A DNA stretch of 64,000 bases from Siculibacillus sp. GTDB lineage: Bacteria; Pseudomonadota; Alphaproteobacteria; Rhizobiales; Ancalomicrobiaceae. Shown piece after piece: positions 1 through 9,237 of this stretch; position 1 is the first letter of the stretch, and each line of letters begins with the position of its first letter. The notes beneath the pieces are model-generated. The model searched no databases and was not told the origin of the DNA. It saw only the letters and a list, made by a program, of their open reading frames with translations. Location: NCBI GenBank assembly GCA_030247555.1, contig JAOTSD010000009.1, positions 1 to 64,000 of the forward strand. Direction: 5' to 3'. A program made the position numbers and the translations under genes.

Positions 1-114
1 GACCAGGGCAACGCCTGGAAGTTGGTGCCCAAGGGTACCTGCGCCACCATGAAGCTCCCCGGGGATCGGAGCGGATCGCTCTCCGCCCCGACCCGCGACC
101 TGCCCAAGGGCTGA
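1..114 (+). CDS. BufA1-like bufferin precursor, C-terminal fragment (DUF2282)
   Basis: An open frame enters from the window edge and ends at TGA 112-114, giving 37 residues. The tail contains [16 protein letters not shown], which matches the conserved end of DUF2282 (BufA1) peptides: small exported cysteine-containing precursors that the DUF692 enzyme BufB modifies to copper-binding bufferins. The genes directly downstream are bufB, bufC and doxX, the usual order, which supports the call. One core cysteine is visible; the signal peptide and remaining cysteines lie outside the window. Identification rests on this short tail plus context. Confidence 0.75.
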   Translation, partial: DQGNAWKLVPKGTCATMKLPGDRSGSLSAPTRDLPKG

Positions 115-120
115 CCCGCA

Positions 121-149
121 GACCGCCGCCTCGACGAGAGGCGGCGGTC
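121..149 (+). promoter_or_regulatory. Perfect hairpin between bufA1 and bufB
   Basis: GACCGCCGCCTC (121-132) and GAGGCGGCGGTC (138-149) form a perfect 12-bp stem with a 5-base loop, 6 bases after the precursor stop codon. No T-run follows, so it is unlikely to be a full intrinsic terminator. A stable stem here would fit protection of the precursor mRNA or partial termination, so that more peptide than enzyme is made. That role is inference. Confidence 0.6.
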
Positions 150-182
150 CGCCCCCTCCCCCCGAGACCATCGGAGCCCCCC

Positions 183-1082
183 ATGCCCGACGTCCGTCCC
201 CCCGCGAAGAGCCGGCCGGTTCCGGCGCTTCCCGCCGCCTGCGGCGTCGGCTTCAAGCCGCAGCATTTCGAGGCGATCCTCGCCGATGCGGCGGGCGTCG
301 CCTTCTTCGAGGTCCATGCGGAGAACTATTTCGGCGCGGGCGGCCCGCCGCACAGACGGCTCACGGCGCTGCGCGAACGCTTCCCCCTGTCGATCCACGG
401 CGTCGGCCTGTCGATCGGTGGCGCCGGGCCGCTCGACCGCGACCACCTCGTCCGCCTCGCGGCGCTGGTGGCGCGCTACGAACCGGAAGCGGTCTCCGAG
501 CATCTCGCCTGGTCGAGCCACGGCGGCTTCGGCTTCCCCGACCTGTTGCCCCTGCCGCTGACCGAGGAGACGCTGGGACGCGTCGTCGAACACGTCGACG
601 AAACGCAGGCGGTGCTCGGACGAGAGATCCTGCTCGAGAACCCGTCGACCTATTTCCGCTTCGCCGAGAGCACCGTCCCGGAGGTCGAGTTCCTCGCCGA
701 AGTGGCGCGCCGAACCGGGTGCGGCCTGCTCCTCGACGTCGCCAACGTCGACGTCTCGGCCACCAACCACGGGTTCGATCCGCGCGCCTACCTGGCGGCC
801 TTCCCGATCGAGCGGGTCAGCGAGATCCATCTCGCCGGACGCTTCGAGACGGTCGACGACGCCGGCCTGCCGTTCTTCGTCGACAGCCACGACGGCCCGG
901 TCGCCGATCCGGTGTGGACGCTCTACCGGGAGACGATCGCCCGCATCGGCCCCGTGCCGACCCTGATCGAGCGCGACGACGCGATCCCGGCCTGGGAGGT
1001 GCTCGCCGCCGAGGCGGGCCGGGCCGAGGCCGTTCTCGCGACCGCCCGGGCGCGACGCGGAGGCGAGCGCGATGCGGCCTGA
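183..1082 (+). CDS. bufB: DUF692 multinuclear iron oxidase BufB (MbnB/TglH superfamily)
   Basis: 299 residues, normal for DUF692 (MbnB, TglH, ChrH, BufB), TIM-barrel enzymes that bind two or three iron ions and oxidise peptide cysteines. Likely metal-ligand segments are visible: HAENYF (45-50), SEHLAW (105-110), LENPSTYF (151-158), [10 protein letters not shown] (182-191), EIHLAG (214-219) and DSHDG (234-238). In bufferin systems the product forms thiooxazoles on precursor cysteines, giving a copper-binding periplasmic peptide. It follows the bufA1 tail and overlaps bufC by 11 bp, so translation is probably coupled. Confidence 0.9.
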   Translation: MPDVRPPAKSRPVPALPAACGVGFKPQHFEAILADAAGVAFFEVHAENYFGAGGPPHRRLTALRERFPLSIHGVGLSIGGAGPLDRDHLVRLAALVARYEPEAVSEHLAWSSHGGFGFPDLLPLPLTEETLGRVVEHVDETQAVLGREILLENPSTYFRFAESTVPEVEFLAEVARRTGCGLLLDVANVDVSATNHGFDPRAYLAAFPIERVSEIHLAGRFETVDDAGLPFFVDSHDGPVADPVWTLYRETIARIGPVPTLIERDDAIPAWEVLAAEAGRAEAVLATARARRGGERDAA

Positions 1083-1863
1083 CCCGTTCCCCGACCACGG
1101 CGCCCGTCAGGCGGCCTTCGCCGCCGCCCTTCTCGACGCCGGCGCGCCGGTGCCCGACGGGCTCCTCGCCCCCGGCGGCGGACCGGTCGGTCGACGCTTC
1201 GCCGTGCACCGCGCCACCACGACGCTCGGCTCGATCGCGGCGCTCGCCACTCGCCATCCGGTGCTCGAGCGCCTGCTCGGGAGCGAGACCTTCGCCGACC
1301 TCGCCCGCGCCTTCCTGCGGACGAACCGACCGCGCACGGCGCTGCTCCTCGACTGGGGCGGCGGGTTGCCGGATTTCGTCGCCACCCATCCCGATCTCGC
1401 GGACTGGCCCTGGCTCGCCGACGTCGCCCGGCTCGAGGTCGCCTGGAACGAGGCCCACCACGCCGCCGAAGCGGAGCCGATCGAGCTCGCCGAGCTCGTC
1501 GCCGCCGATCCCGAGCGGGTGGCGCGCTCCCGCCTCGTTCTCCACCCGAGCCTGCGCCTCCTCGCCTCGCCCTGGCCGGTCGCCGGCATCTGGGCGGCGA
1601 ACGGCGAGATCGAGGCGGTCGAAGCGCGGGCCGAACACATGGTGGTCGTCCGTCCGCACGCCGACGTGCTGGTTCATCCGACCGACACCGCCGGCTTCGC
1701 CTTCGCGACCGCCCTGTCAGCGGGCGGGACCATCCTCGCCGCCGCCTCGGCCGCGGCGGCGATCGATCCGGATTTCGACACCGGCGCCCATCTGGTCGGC
1801 CTCGTCCGCCTCGGCGCCGTCGTCGCCCTCGAACCCGTCGAAGAGAAGGACGCCGACGCATGA
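1072..1863 (+). CDS. bufC: BufC, DUF2063 putative DNA-binding/recognition domain protein
   Basis: 263 residues with the DUF2063 N-terminal helical domain (first ~90 residues: F-A-A-A-L-L-D, then [13 protein letters not shown] and the hydrophobic segment ending FLRTNRP). In bufferin and methanobactin-like operons this protein (MbnC/BufC) partners the DUF692 enzyme and helps present the precursor. The start overlaps bufB by 11 bp and the stop overlaps the DoxX start (ATGA), so all three are one transcription unit. Despite the Pfam name, a DNA-binding role is not supported by this context. Confidence 0.88.
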   Translation: MRPDPFPDHGARQAAFAAALLDAGAPVPDGLLAPGGGPVGRRFAVHRATTTLGSIAALATRHPVLERLLGSETFADLARAFLRTNRPRTALLLDWGGGLPDFVATHPDLADWPWLADVARLEVAWNEAHHAAEAEPIELAELVAADPERVARSRLVLHPSLRLLASPWPVAGIWAANGEIEAVEARAEHMVVVRPHADVLVHPTDTAGFAFATALSAGGTILAAASAAAAIDPDFDTGAHLVGLVRLGAVVALEPVEEKDADA

Positions 1864-2375
1864 CCATCGACGAGATCTCCCCCGCCCCCACCCGCGCGGA
1901 CGCGTTGATCCGCCTCCTCGCACTTCCGCAGAGGTTGGTCGCCCGGCTCGGCGAGAGCGCCCGCGACGTCGCGCTCCTGACGACGCGCGTCGCGCTGGCG
2001 GTTCCCTTCTTTCTCTCCGGCTCGACCAAATGGGACGGGTTCGGCCGACTCTCGGACGGGGCGATCTTCCTCTTCACCGAGGAGTTCCGTCTGCACGTCT
2101 TCGGCCAGGAGATCGCCTATCCGTTCCCGACGCTGATGGCGGCGCTGGCGGGGACGGCGGAGATCGTCCTGCCGATCCTGCTCGTCGTCGGCCTCGCCAC
2201 CCGTTGGGCGGCCCTCGGCCTTCTGATCATGACCGGCGTCATCCAAATCACCATCCCCGACGGATGGGCGAACTTCCATCTGCCCTGGGCGGCGATGGCG
2301 GCGATGCTGGTGGTGTTCGGCGGCGGGCGGGCGGCGGTGGACGTCGTCTTCGTCGGCGTCCGAACCCGCAACTGA
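1860..2375 (+). CDS. DoxX family membrane protein of the bufferin operon
   Basis: 171 residues with about four membrane segments (roughly 40-58, 85-110, 115-135, 140-160) and the DoxX-like stretch FLSGSTKWDGF. DoxX proteins are common last genes of bufferin (BufA-B-C) operons; their biochemical role there is not settled. The ATG overlaps the bufC stop codon, so it is co-translated. The next gene is convergent, 80 bp away, so the operon ends here. Confidence 0.85.
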   Translation: MTIDEISPAPTRADALIRLLALPQRLVARLGESARDVALLTTRVALAVPFFLSGSTKWDGFGRLSDGAIFLFTEEFRLHVFGQEIAYPFPTLMAALAGTAEIVLPILLVVGLATRWAALGLLIMTGVIQITIPDGWANFHLPWAAMAAMLVVFGGGRAAVDVVFVGVRTRN

Positions 2376-2455
2376 TCCGGCGAAACGCGGCGACCGGAAG
2401 ACCGACGGGCCGCGGCGCGGAGCCTTCGGCGGCGTGGGGAGTATCGCCTCGCGCC

Positions 2456-2797
2456 TCAGCGCATCGAAGGGTCGGATCCCGACGTCTCGGCGGTCGTCCG
2501 GATCGCCATCAACTGTGCGAGTTCACGCTTGCGGGCTTCGACCAGAGAGGCGGCCAGACGCCGGAGTTCGGGATTGTGGCCGTCGCGGCTCTCTTCCTCG
2601 GCGAGGGCCATGGTGTCGAGGTAGCGCTCGATCAACGCATCGACGAAGCGTCGGTCGAGTTCCATCGCCTTCGTGACGGCGGTGGCACCCGGTCGAGCAC
2701 CGCCGTCGATGTAACCCAGGCGTTGGGCGTATCCGATTCCCACGAAGATCACGACGGCGCCGGTCAGAACGGCCGGGAAGATCCTGGTCCAACGCAT
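2456..2797 (-). CDS. Small membrane-anchored DUF305-like protein lacking the histidine motif
   Basis: 113 residues when started at the ATG at 2797, which has AGGGAG six bases upstream; another ATG lies 15 bp further out. One N-terminal membrane helix (about 5-24) is followed by a helical domain resembling DUF305: a D-x-x-F-x-x-x-L-I start, then NPELRRLAASLVEARKREL. In DUF305 the first helix normally carries a PHHQGAI-type metal-binding motif; here the same position reads LIERYLDTMALA, without histidines. It follows otsA on the same strand (88 bp). Function unknown. Confidence 0.6.
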   Translation of the reverse strand: MRWTRIFPAVLTGAVVIFVGIGYAQRLGYIDGGARPGATAVTKAMELDRRFVDALIERYLDTMALAEEESRDGHNPELRRLAASLVEARKRELAQLMAIRTTAETSGSDPSMR

Positions 2798-2885
2798 CGG
2801 GTGCTCCCTCATCCGCCCGCGGGTGGAGGGAGACTATGCTGCGGCGGTTCTCGCGAGGCAAGCCGGAGGGTGGCGGGCGGGCACT

Positions 2886-5162
2886 TCAAGCGGCGCCGCG
2901 GCCGTGGATGCGTTCGCGCTTGCGGATCCGTGCGACGTCGAGGAGCATCTGGGCCGCCCATCGGTGGACGTTGCGCTGTCGCACCACCTCGCGCATCAGG
3001 ACGAGGCGGTCGCGCTGTTCGTCCTCGGGCATGGTCAGCGCCGCGGCGAGAGCCGCGGCCATGGCGCAGGTGTCGTAGGGGTTGACGATCAACGCCTCCG
3101 AGAGTTCGCGCGATGCGCCGGCGAAGCTCGACAGGACGAGGACACCGCGCTCGTCGTCACGGGCGGCGACGAACTCCTTGGCGACGAGATTCATGCCGTC
3201 GTGCAGGCTCGACACGACGCAGACGTCGGCGGCGCGGAAGAGTTCGTAGACCTCGCTCTGGTCGTGGTGGCGGATCACCAGCCGGATCGGCTGCCAAGTC
3301 CCGGTGCCGTGACGGGCGTTGATCTCGGCGGCGAGGCGGATCGCTTCCGCCTGGAGCGAGCGATAGGCTTCCAGCGTCGAGCGCGACGGCGCCGCGGCCT
3401 GGACGAAGACGACCTTCTCCCTCCAGTCGGGGTGACGAACGAGCAGTTCGTCGACCGCCGCCATGCGGTCGAGGATGCCCTTGGTGTAGTCGAAACGCTC
3501 GATGCCGACGGCGAGCCGGATCCGCTGGGGAAGGCCGAGGCGCGCGCGGACCGCCTCGCGGCACTCGGCGATCGACCGCTGGGCGGCGAGCGCGGCGGGC
3601 GGCCATTCGATCGAGATCGGATAGGGGCGGATCAACGTGTCGTGCCCGGCCAGGGTCACCGAGTCGTGCTCGCGATCGATGCGGCTCTCGATGAAGCGGT
3701 CGGTCGCCTCGATGAAGTTGTTGCAGTGCTGGCGGGTGTGGAAGCCGAGGATCGAGGACCCCAACAGGCCGTCGATGATCTCCTCGCGCCAGGGACAGAT
3801 GCCGAAGGTCTCGGCGTTGGGCCAGGGGATGTGCCAGAAGGTGACGATCGTCGCCTTGGGCAGACGCCGGCGGATCATCCGCGGCAGAAGCGCGAAGTGG
3901 TAATCTTGGACCAGCACGATCGGATCGTCGCGCCCGGCCTCCGCCACCACCATCTCGGCGAAGCGCTCGTTCACGGCACGGTAGCGCTCGAAGTCGCGGG
4001 CCCGGAAGGCCGGCCGCACGAAGGCGATGTGGCAGAGCGGCCAGAGGCCCTCGTTGGCGAAGCCGTAGTAGTAGCCCTCGACCTCGTCGTCATCGAGCCA
4101 GACGCGACGCAACGTGTAGTCCGGCGCGGCGGGGGGAACGCGCAACCGGTCGGTCTCATCGACGGTCTCACGGTCGGCCGACCCGCTGCCGTGGGCGATC
4201 CAGGTCCCGCCGCAGGTGCGCATCACCGGCTCGAGCGCGGCGACGAGGCCGCTGGCGGGCAGCTTGAGTTCGATCTCGCCGGCCTCGGTACGATCGTGGA
4301 TGTAGGGCTCGCGGTTGGAGACCACCAGCACCTCGACCCCCGGCAGTTCCTCGGTGAGGAGACGGCGCAGGGTGTCGGGAGACCAGTCGACGTGGATGCC
4401 GTCGGCCGCCTTCTTCTCCGTCCGCAGTTCGCGTACCAACGCCCGGAATTCGCGGGAGAACGGCGAGACCGGCCTTCCGCCGGCCACCGGCGGCGCGGCG
4501 AGATCGACGCGGGTCGCCGTCACCATCAGCAGCCGCGTCCACCGGCGCACGACGACGAAGACCACGCCGGCGGCGGCGAGGCCGAGACCGACGACCGCGC
4601 TCGCCAGCGCGAGGATGGTGTAGATCCGCGCGGTGGCGGCGCGCTCATCGACATAGGCGAGGTCGTGCAGAACGAGAAGATGGCCGTCGACCGGGCCGAG
4701 CCGCATCGGATAGACGCCGACGTGCACGTGTACACCGGCGTAACGCCGCACCGCGGTGGCATCGGTCCTGCGCAGGGGCAGGCCGGCGCAGTCGAGGGCC
4801 GGCGGCATCAGCCGAGTGGCGAAGCGCAAGGTCTTCTCGTCCGCGCAATAGCCGAGAGCGAGCAGTCGCTCGTCGGCGGCGAGATGTTCGAAGAAGGGCG
4901 TCAGATCGGCATCGCCGCCGACCTCCAGGCTCGCCACTCGCTCGCGAACCGAACGATGGACGAGGCGCGAACGCAGGTCGACGTCCTGGCGCGCCCACCC
5001 TTCGACGAGCACCGAGGCGAGAGGGGCGAGCGCCAGCACCAGGACGAGACAGAAGCCGGCGAGCGCCAGTGCGTACCGGACCAGACCGATCCTGAGGAGA
5101 CGCCCGAGCCGCGCGCCCAGACCGTTCGCGGCGGCCCCGCCATCGAAGCGCGCGCCGTTCAT
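2886..5162 (-). CDS. otsA: Trehalose-6-phosphate synthase with N-terminal membrane/periplasmic domain
   Basis: 758 residues. The C-terminal ~480 residues are a GT20 synthase joining UDP-glucose (or another NDP-glucose) to glucose-6-phosphate. Markers are [12 protein letters not shown] at the domain start, [30 protein letters not shown] and [13 protein letters not shown]. The N-terminal ~230 residues are not standard OtsA: a membrane helix near 30-50, a ~120-residue predicted periplasmic segment, a second helix near 170-190, then a linker. The layout is that of a membrane sensor. The start was chosen because ATG 5162 overlaps the stop of the GH15 gene (ATGA); the longer frame upstream has no membrane or GT20 features. 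Confidence 0.88.
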   Translation of the reverse strand: MNGARFDGGAAANGLGARLGRLLRIGLVRYALALAGFCLVLVLALAPLASVLVEGWARQDVDLRSRLVHRSVRERVASLEVGGDADLTPFFEHLAADERLLALGYCADEKTLRFATRLMPPALDCAGLPLRRTDATAVRRYAGVHVHVGVYPMRLGPVDGHLLVLHDLAYVDERAATARIYTILALASAVVGLGLAAAGVVFVVVRRWTRLLMVTATRVDLAAPPVAGGRPVSPFSREFRALVRELRTEKKAADGIHVDWSPDTLRRLLTEELPGVEVLVVSNREPYIHDRTEAGEIELKLPASGLVAALEPVMRTCGGTWIAHGSGSADRETVDETDRLRVPPAAPDYTLRRVWLDDDEVEGYYYGFANEGLWPLCHIAFVRPAFRARDFERYRAVNERFAEMVVAEAGRDDPIVLVQDYHFALLPRMIRRRLPKATIVTFWHIPWPNAETFGICPWREEIIDGLLGSSILGFHTRQHCNNFIEATDRFIESRIDREHDSVTLAGHDTLIRPYPISIEWPPAALAAQRSIAECREAVRARLGLPQRIRLAVGIERFDYTKGILDRMAAVDELLVRHPDWREKVVFVQAAAPSRSTLEAYRSLQAEAIRLAAEINARHGTGTWQPIRLVIRHHDQSEVYELFRAADVCVVSSLHDGMNLVAKEFVAARDDERGVLVLSSFAGASRELSEALIVNPYDTCAMAAALAAALTMPEDEQRDRLVLMREVVRQRNVHRWAAQMLLDVARIRKRERIHGRGAA

Positions 5163-6946
5163 CCGACGCCCTCCCAGCCGCGCGACAGCCGCATCGCGGC
5201 GACGATCAGCCCGGCCATCGAATAGGTCTGGGGAAAGTTCCCCCACAGTTCGCCGCTGCGCGGATCGATGTCCTCGGAGAGCAGGCCGACGTGGTTGCGG
5301 CGCGCCAGCAACGTCTCGAAGATCGCCCGCGCCCGGTCGGTGCACCCGATGGCGGCGAGGGCGTCGACGTACCAGAACGTACAGATGGTGAAGGCCACGG
5401 TCGGGACGCCGAAATCGTCCGCCGCCCGATAGCGCAGCAGGAGCCCGTCCTCGCCCAGATCTGCGCCGATCCGTTCGACGGTGGCGACGAAACGCGGGTC
5501 GCGCGCCTCGACGATGCCGATCTCGTGGAGCAGCAGGACGCTGGCGTCGAGCTCGTCGCCGTCGAGGCTTCCGGCGAACCACCCGGCTTCGTTCCAGGCG
5601 CGGGAGAGGATGGTCTCGCGCAGGTCGTCGGCGGCGTCGCGCCAATGTTTCGCGGCGGCCGCCAGATCGAGGGCGGCGGCGATGCGCGCCAGTCGATCGC
5701 AGGCCGCCCAGCACATCGCCGCCGAATGGGTGTGGATGCGGGTCCGTCCGCGATATTCCCAGATGCCGGCGTCGGGCGTCAGGGCGTGGCGCAGGGCACA
5801 CAGGCCGAGCGGCTCGAGCAGGTGGAAGAGCGCCAGATCACCCTTCCGCGGCAGACGCTCGTCGAAGAACATCTGCCGGGCGGCGAGAATGACGCTGCCA
5901 TAGACGTCGTGCTGGACCTGATCGCGCGCCGCATTGCCGATGCGGACCGGCGCCCGGCCGCGATAGCCGCAGAGACCGCCGGCGATCACCTCGTCGATCG
6001 GCCGCTCCGGAACGATGGCGTAGAGCGGCTTCAACGTCGGCCCCTGCTCGAGGGCGATGACGTTGGTGACGTATTCGATGTAGCGCTCCATCGTGGCGGT
6101 GGCGCCCACCCGGTTCAGCGCATGGACGGTGAAGTAGGCATCGCGGAGCCAGCAGTAGCGATAGTCCCAGTTGCGGTCGCCGTCGGGCGATTCCGGGATC
6201 GAGGTGGTCAGCGCGGCGACGATCGCTCCGGTGTCCTCGAAACTGCACAGTTGCAGCGTGATCGCGGCGCGGATCACCGCCGACTGCCATTCATAGGGCA
6301 CGTTCAGCGAGCGCACCCAGTCGAGCCACCACGTGGTGGTCTTCTCCAGAAAGTCTCGGCCGATGCGGGCGGGCGAGTCCGTCAGGGTCTCGTCGGGGTG
6401 AAGGATGAAGGTGAGCGGCCTCGTGAGGACGAAGGCACTCTCGCCGGCGAGATGGCCGATCGAGGCATCGGTGGTCAGCCGCACGGCGCCTTCGCCGGCG
6501 ATCCAGCGCAGATGGCTGCTGCCGGCGACGAGGGGTGAAGCCTCGGCACCATGGTGCGCCCGGGGACGGATGCGGACGCGCACCCGGGGGAGCCCGGCGA
6601 GCGGTTCGACCAGCCGCACGATCATCGGCGGGTGGAAGACGCGCCCGAACTGACGGAAGCGCGGCGCGAAGTCGGTCACGGCGAAGGCGGCCCCGGCGGC
6701 GTCGCGGTGGACGGTACGGAGGATCGCGGTGTTGCGCAGATAGTCCTGTTCGCTCGTTCCCGGCTGGTCGAAGCCGATCGAGAAGTGACCGCCGTCGGGA
6801 TCGTCACCGTCGACGAGGGCGCAGAAGACGGGATCGCCGTCGAAGCGCGGCCAGCACCCCCAGACGAGGGCGCCGGCGCGGTCGATCAGGGCGGCCACGT
6901 CGCAATTGCCGATCACGGCGAGATCGAGCGAAGGCCGCGCGATCAT
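5159..6946 (-). CDS. Glycoside hydrolase family 15 (glucoamylase/trehalase-like)
   Basis: 595 residues, typical of bacterial GH15 enzymes without a signal peptide. The N-terminal beta-sandwich contains DLAVIGNCDVAALID and the WGCWPRFD substrate-loop motif. The (alpha/alpha)6 catalytic domain carries RNWDYRYCWLRDAYF. GH15 proteins next to otsA/otsB are often annotated as glucoamylase or trehalase; the substrate cannot be fixed here, though alpha-glucan or trehalose turnover fits the neighbours. The ATG at 6946 overlaps the otsB stop and the stop overlaps the otsA start, so all three are translationally coupled. Confidence 0.9.
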   Translation of the reverse strand: MIARPSLDLAVIGNCDVAALIDRAGALVWGCWPRFDGDPVFCALVDGDDPDGGHFSIGFDQPGTSEQDYLRNTAILRTVHRDAAGAAFAVTDFAPRFRQFGRVFHPPMIVRLVEPLAGLPRVRVRIRPRAHHGAEASPLVAGSSHLRWIAGEGAVRLTTDASIGHLAGESAFVLTRPLTFILHPDETLTDSPARIGRDFLEKTTTWWLDWVRSLNVPYEWQSAVIRAAITLQLCSFEDTGAIVAALTTSIPESPDGDRNWDYRYCWLRDAYFTVHALNRVGATATMERYIEYVTNVIALEQGPTLKPLYAIVPERPIDEVIAGGLCGYRGRAPVRIGNAARDQVQHDVYGSVILAARQMFFDERLPRKGDLALFHLLEPLGLCALRHALTPDAGIWEYRGRTRIHTHSAAMCWAACDRLARIAAALDLAAAAKHWRDAADDLRETILSRAWNEAGWFAGSLDGDELDASVLLLHEIGIVEARDPRFVATVERIGADLGEDGLLLRYRAADDFGVPTVAFTICTFWYVDALAAIGCTDRARAIFETLLARRNHVGLLSEDIDPRSGELWGNFPQTYSMAGLIVAAMRLSRGWEGVG

Positions 6947-7728
6947 GACCCGATCCTCGACAGGAGGAGCGACAGCCATTCCCGGACCTGCCGCGGCGAG
7001 GCGAAGTCGGCGACATCCGGGCCGAAGGTCTCGCCGCGTACCCGGAACCCGACGCCGCCCGCCCGCTCCGCCGCCGCGATGCCGCTCTCGTCGGAGACGT
7101 CGTCGCCGATCATCACCGGGCGGCGGCCGCGGAAGGCGACGAGCCCGGAGAGGATCTCCACCGCCGCGCCCTCGGAGACGTGCCGCGGATGGATCTCGTG
7201 AACCATTCGGCCGCCGGTGAGTTCGAGATGATCGGAGCCGCCGTCGAGGATGCGGACGAGTTCGGCGGCGACGGCCTCCCCGACCCCCGGAGCCTCGCGC
7301 CAATGAACGGCCATGGTGGCGCCCTTCGGCTCGACCCGCACGCCGGGAAAGATCCGCTCGAGCCGGGAGACGGCGGTCACCACCTCCGGGTCGATCGGCA
7401 ACGCTACGGGGCGAACGATCTCGGTGCGATCGGTTCGATACTCCGAGCCGTGGAGCCCGGCGGCGACGAAGGTCGCGGGGGCGAGGAGCCGGTCGAGATC
7501 GGCGATCCGACGCCCGCTGACGATCGCCAGCGCGCCGCCGAGCGCATGGTGGAGGCGGTCGAGCAATTCGACCAGTCCCGGGGGAGGCGCGACGTCCTCG
7601 GGACGCGTCGCGACGTCGACGAGCGTTCCGTCGAAGTCGAGGAAGAGCGCGATCTCGGCGCGGCTCTCGATCCAACGGACGGGGTCGATCCGTCCCGCGG
7701 TGGCGTGCGGATCTCCGATCGTGTCCAT
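6943..7728 (-). CDS. otsB: Trehalose-6-phosphate phosphatase
   Basis: 261 residues, HAD superfamily. Motif I is LFLDFDGTLVD (nucleophile and acid aspartates), motif II the serine of AIVSGR, and motif IV is MIGDDVSDES. It removes phosphate from trehalose-6-phosphate made by OtsA. The ATG at 7728 was chosen because the preceding small gene ends at 7730 and the HAD domain begins about 25 residues in; extending further upstream would overlap that gene. It heads the coupled otsB-GH15-otsA set. Confidence 0.9.
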   Translation of the reverse strand: MDTIGDPHATAGRIDPVRWIESRAEIALFLDFDGTLVDVATRPEDVAPPPGLVELLDRLHHALGGALAIVSGRRIADLDRLLAPATFVAAGLHGSEYRTDRTEIVRPVALPIDPEVVTAVSRLERIFPGVRVEPKGATMAVHWREAPGVGEAVAAELVRILDGGSDHLELTGGRMVHEIHPRHVSEGAAVEILSGLVAFRGRRPVMIGDDVSDESGIAAAERAGGVGFRVRGETFGPDVADFASPRQVREWLSLLLSRIGS

Positions 7729-7729
7729 C

Positions 7730-7864
7730 TCAGACCAACGTGGCCAGGACGACGAGCGCGAGTGCTCCGATCGTCGCCAGATACCAGATCGGCGGAACAT
7801 AAGGGTTCTCCCCTTCGGCGAAAGTCGGCTCGCTCTTTCGGCCGGGGCGTCCGTCGCGTGTCAT
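7730..7864 (-). CDS. Small single-pass membrane protein (44 aa)
   Basis: Short frame from ATG 7864 to TGA at 7730, one base before the otsB start. A charged N-terminus (MTRDGRPGRKSEP) is followed by one hydrophobic helix (WYLATIGALALVVLATLV) running to the C-terminus. Spacing and direction place it at the head of the trehalose operon. No family recognised; it could be a membrane anchor or regulator for the membrane-bound OtsA, which is only a guess. Confidence 0.5.
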   Translation of the reverse strand: MTRDGRPGRKSEPTFAEGENPYVPPIWYLATIGALALVVLATLV

Positions 7865-7914
7865 GTCCGGTCTCTTTCTCTTGGTTCGCCACCGCCCCCT
7901 CCGGCGCGGCGCGA

Positions 7915-8163
7915 TCAGATGGCGATGCGCCGCCGCGTGGCGCCGAGCGCGTCCTCGAAGCAGACGAGGACCCCGGTGATGGCGCTCATCTCCTGCGGAT
8001 GGAGCGCGGCCGCGCGAGCGACGGCATCGCGGACCAGATCGGCGGTCAGAGGATCGTGGCGATGGAAGTGGAGTTCGGTCGGGTTGGCGTCGTCGTCGAA
8101 GGCCACTCGGGTGTCCGGGCCGACCAGTTCGGTCAGAACCCGGCTGATCTCGGTCCAGGACAT
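7915..8163 (-). CDS. Hypothetical protein (82 aa)
   Basis: Small soluble acidic protein, no signal peptide or membrane helix. Predicted fold is mixed: an N-terminal helix, a strand pair around TRVAFDDDANPTELHFH, then a long helix with DLVRDAVARAAALHPQEM. AGGAACG lies just upstream of its ATG. It is in the same direction as the trehalose genes (50 bp before the small membrane protein). I do not recognise the family. Confidence 0.55.
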   Translation of the reverse strand: MSWTEISRVLTELVGPDTRVAFDDDANPTELHFHRHDPLTADLVRDAVARAAALHPQEMSAITGVLVCFEDALGATRRRIAI

Positions 8164-8415
8164 GGTCGTTCCTCCGTTTCGCGGGATCGGGAATACGGCC
8201 CATCCCGACGTCCATGAGGGGGGAACGTCGGGATGGGCACCACTCGCCGCGTGCGGCGAGAGGGCCTCGGGCGCCCCACGTTCCGTGTCCCGTCGACCGT
8301 CAGGGTCGGGGGACCAGGGCCGGGACCCGCTCGTGATGTTCGCGCCCGAGAACTCCTCCGGCAGTGCCCCTCGCCCACCGCTCGCGCGATCGCCGAGGGC
8401 GAGGTCGCACCCGCC

Positions 8416-9237
8416 TCACCTTCGGCCGCCCGCATCGATCGCGGCTTCGACCTCGAGATGGGCGAGGAAGTCACGGATGACCCAACGGACGTCGAGCGGT
8501 CCGTCGAGGGCGATGTCGGCGCCGCCGTCCGGCGACGAACCGACGGCGACCGACGTGCCGCCGAAGAAGTTCGCAACCGAGAGACAATCGGGATTGCGAC
8601 CGGCGACGGTGAAGACGACCGGGACGCGATCGGCGAAACGACCGGAGTCCATGATCCGGCAGATCGCGCCGCCCATCGAAGCTCCGGCGAACGTCACCCG
8701 GGTGACCTCGCCGCCGAGATCGCCTCGGAAGACGGCCGGCGCCAGGGCGATCGCTTCGGCGACGAAGGACTTCGCGGCGGCGGCGTGGCCACGTTCGCCG
8801 CGGTGATGCAGGGCCAGCGCCAGCCCTTCGTCGACCACTTCGAGGTCCTTCGGCAGGACGGCTGAGGCCGCGAGCAGGCGTCGCACCGGGTCGAGATCGG
8901 CGGCGATGCGCCGCCCCACGCAGGGACCCGCGGCTTCGAGGCGCAGCTCGAGGCCGCGCGCGCCGCAACCGGCGGGTCGCAACGGCGCCAGCATCCGGTC
9001 GACCTCGGCGAGCGGTGCATCGGAAAGGACGGCGACGGCCCCGTCGACGGCGCGCGCCAGATCGGCGAGGAGCAGTGTGGCGATCTCGCCGTCCGCCTCG
9101 GCGTCGAGCGCGTCGTGGCCGGGCAGGAGCACCCCCTCGAGCGCGAAGAAGAAGGCCTTCTCACGCGGGTCGGAGAAGAGCGCGGCGATCGCCTCGCGCA
9201 ACGGGGGGCGGGCGACCGGGGCGAGCGCGCTCCTCAT
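8416..9237 (-). CDS. Degenerate OtsB-like HAD protein, probable pseudoenzyme
   Basis: 273 residues that align along their length with the nearby OtsB: a hydrophobic motif I segment, GAVAVLSDAPLAEVDRMLAP against GALAIVSGRRIADLDRLLAP, and a final AGRN segment against GDDVSD. The catalytic positions are lost. Motif I reads FALEGVL where OtsB has DFDGTL, so the nucleophile and general acid are Ala and Glu. The motif IV aspartates are replaced by AGRNPD. The frame is intact, so it is a maintained protein rather than a decaying gene. It overlaps the upstream IalB-like gene by ATGA. A regulatory or binding role is possible but unproven. Confidence 0.75.
   Translation of the reverse strand: MRSALAPVARPPLREAIAALFSDPREKAFFFALEGVLLPGHDALDAEADGEIATLLLADLARAVDGAVAVLSDAPLAEVDRMLAPLRPAGCGARGLELRLEAAGPCVGRRIAADLDPVRRLLAASAVLPKDLEVVDEGLALALHHRGERGHAAAAKSFVAEAIALAPAVFRGDLGGEVTRVTFAGASMGGAICRIMDSGRFADRVPVVFTVAGRNPDCLSVANFFGGTSVAVGSSPDGGADIALDGPLDVRWVIRDFLAHLEVEAAIDAGGRR

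Noticed and set aside
2823..5225. 800-codon plus-strand frame opposite otsA
   Set aside because: No domain is recognisable and it overlaps a well-supported GT20 gene.
8416..9237. Second functional trehalose-6-phosphate phosphatase
   Set aside because: Catalytic aspartates of motifs I and IV are replaced.
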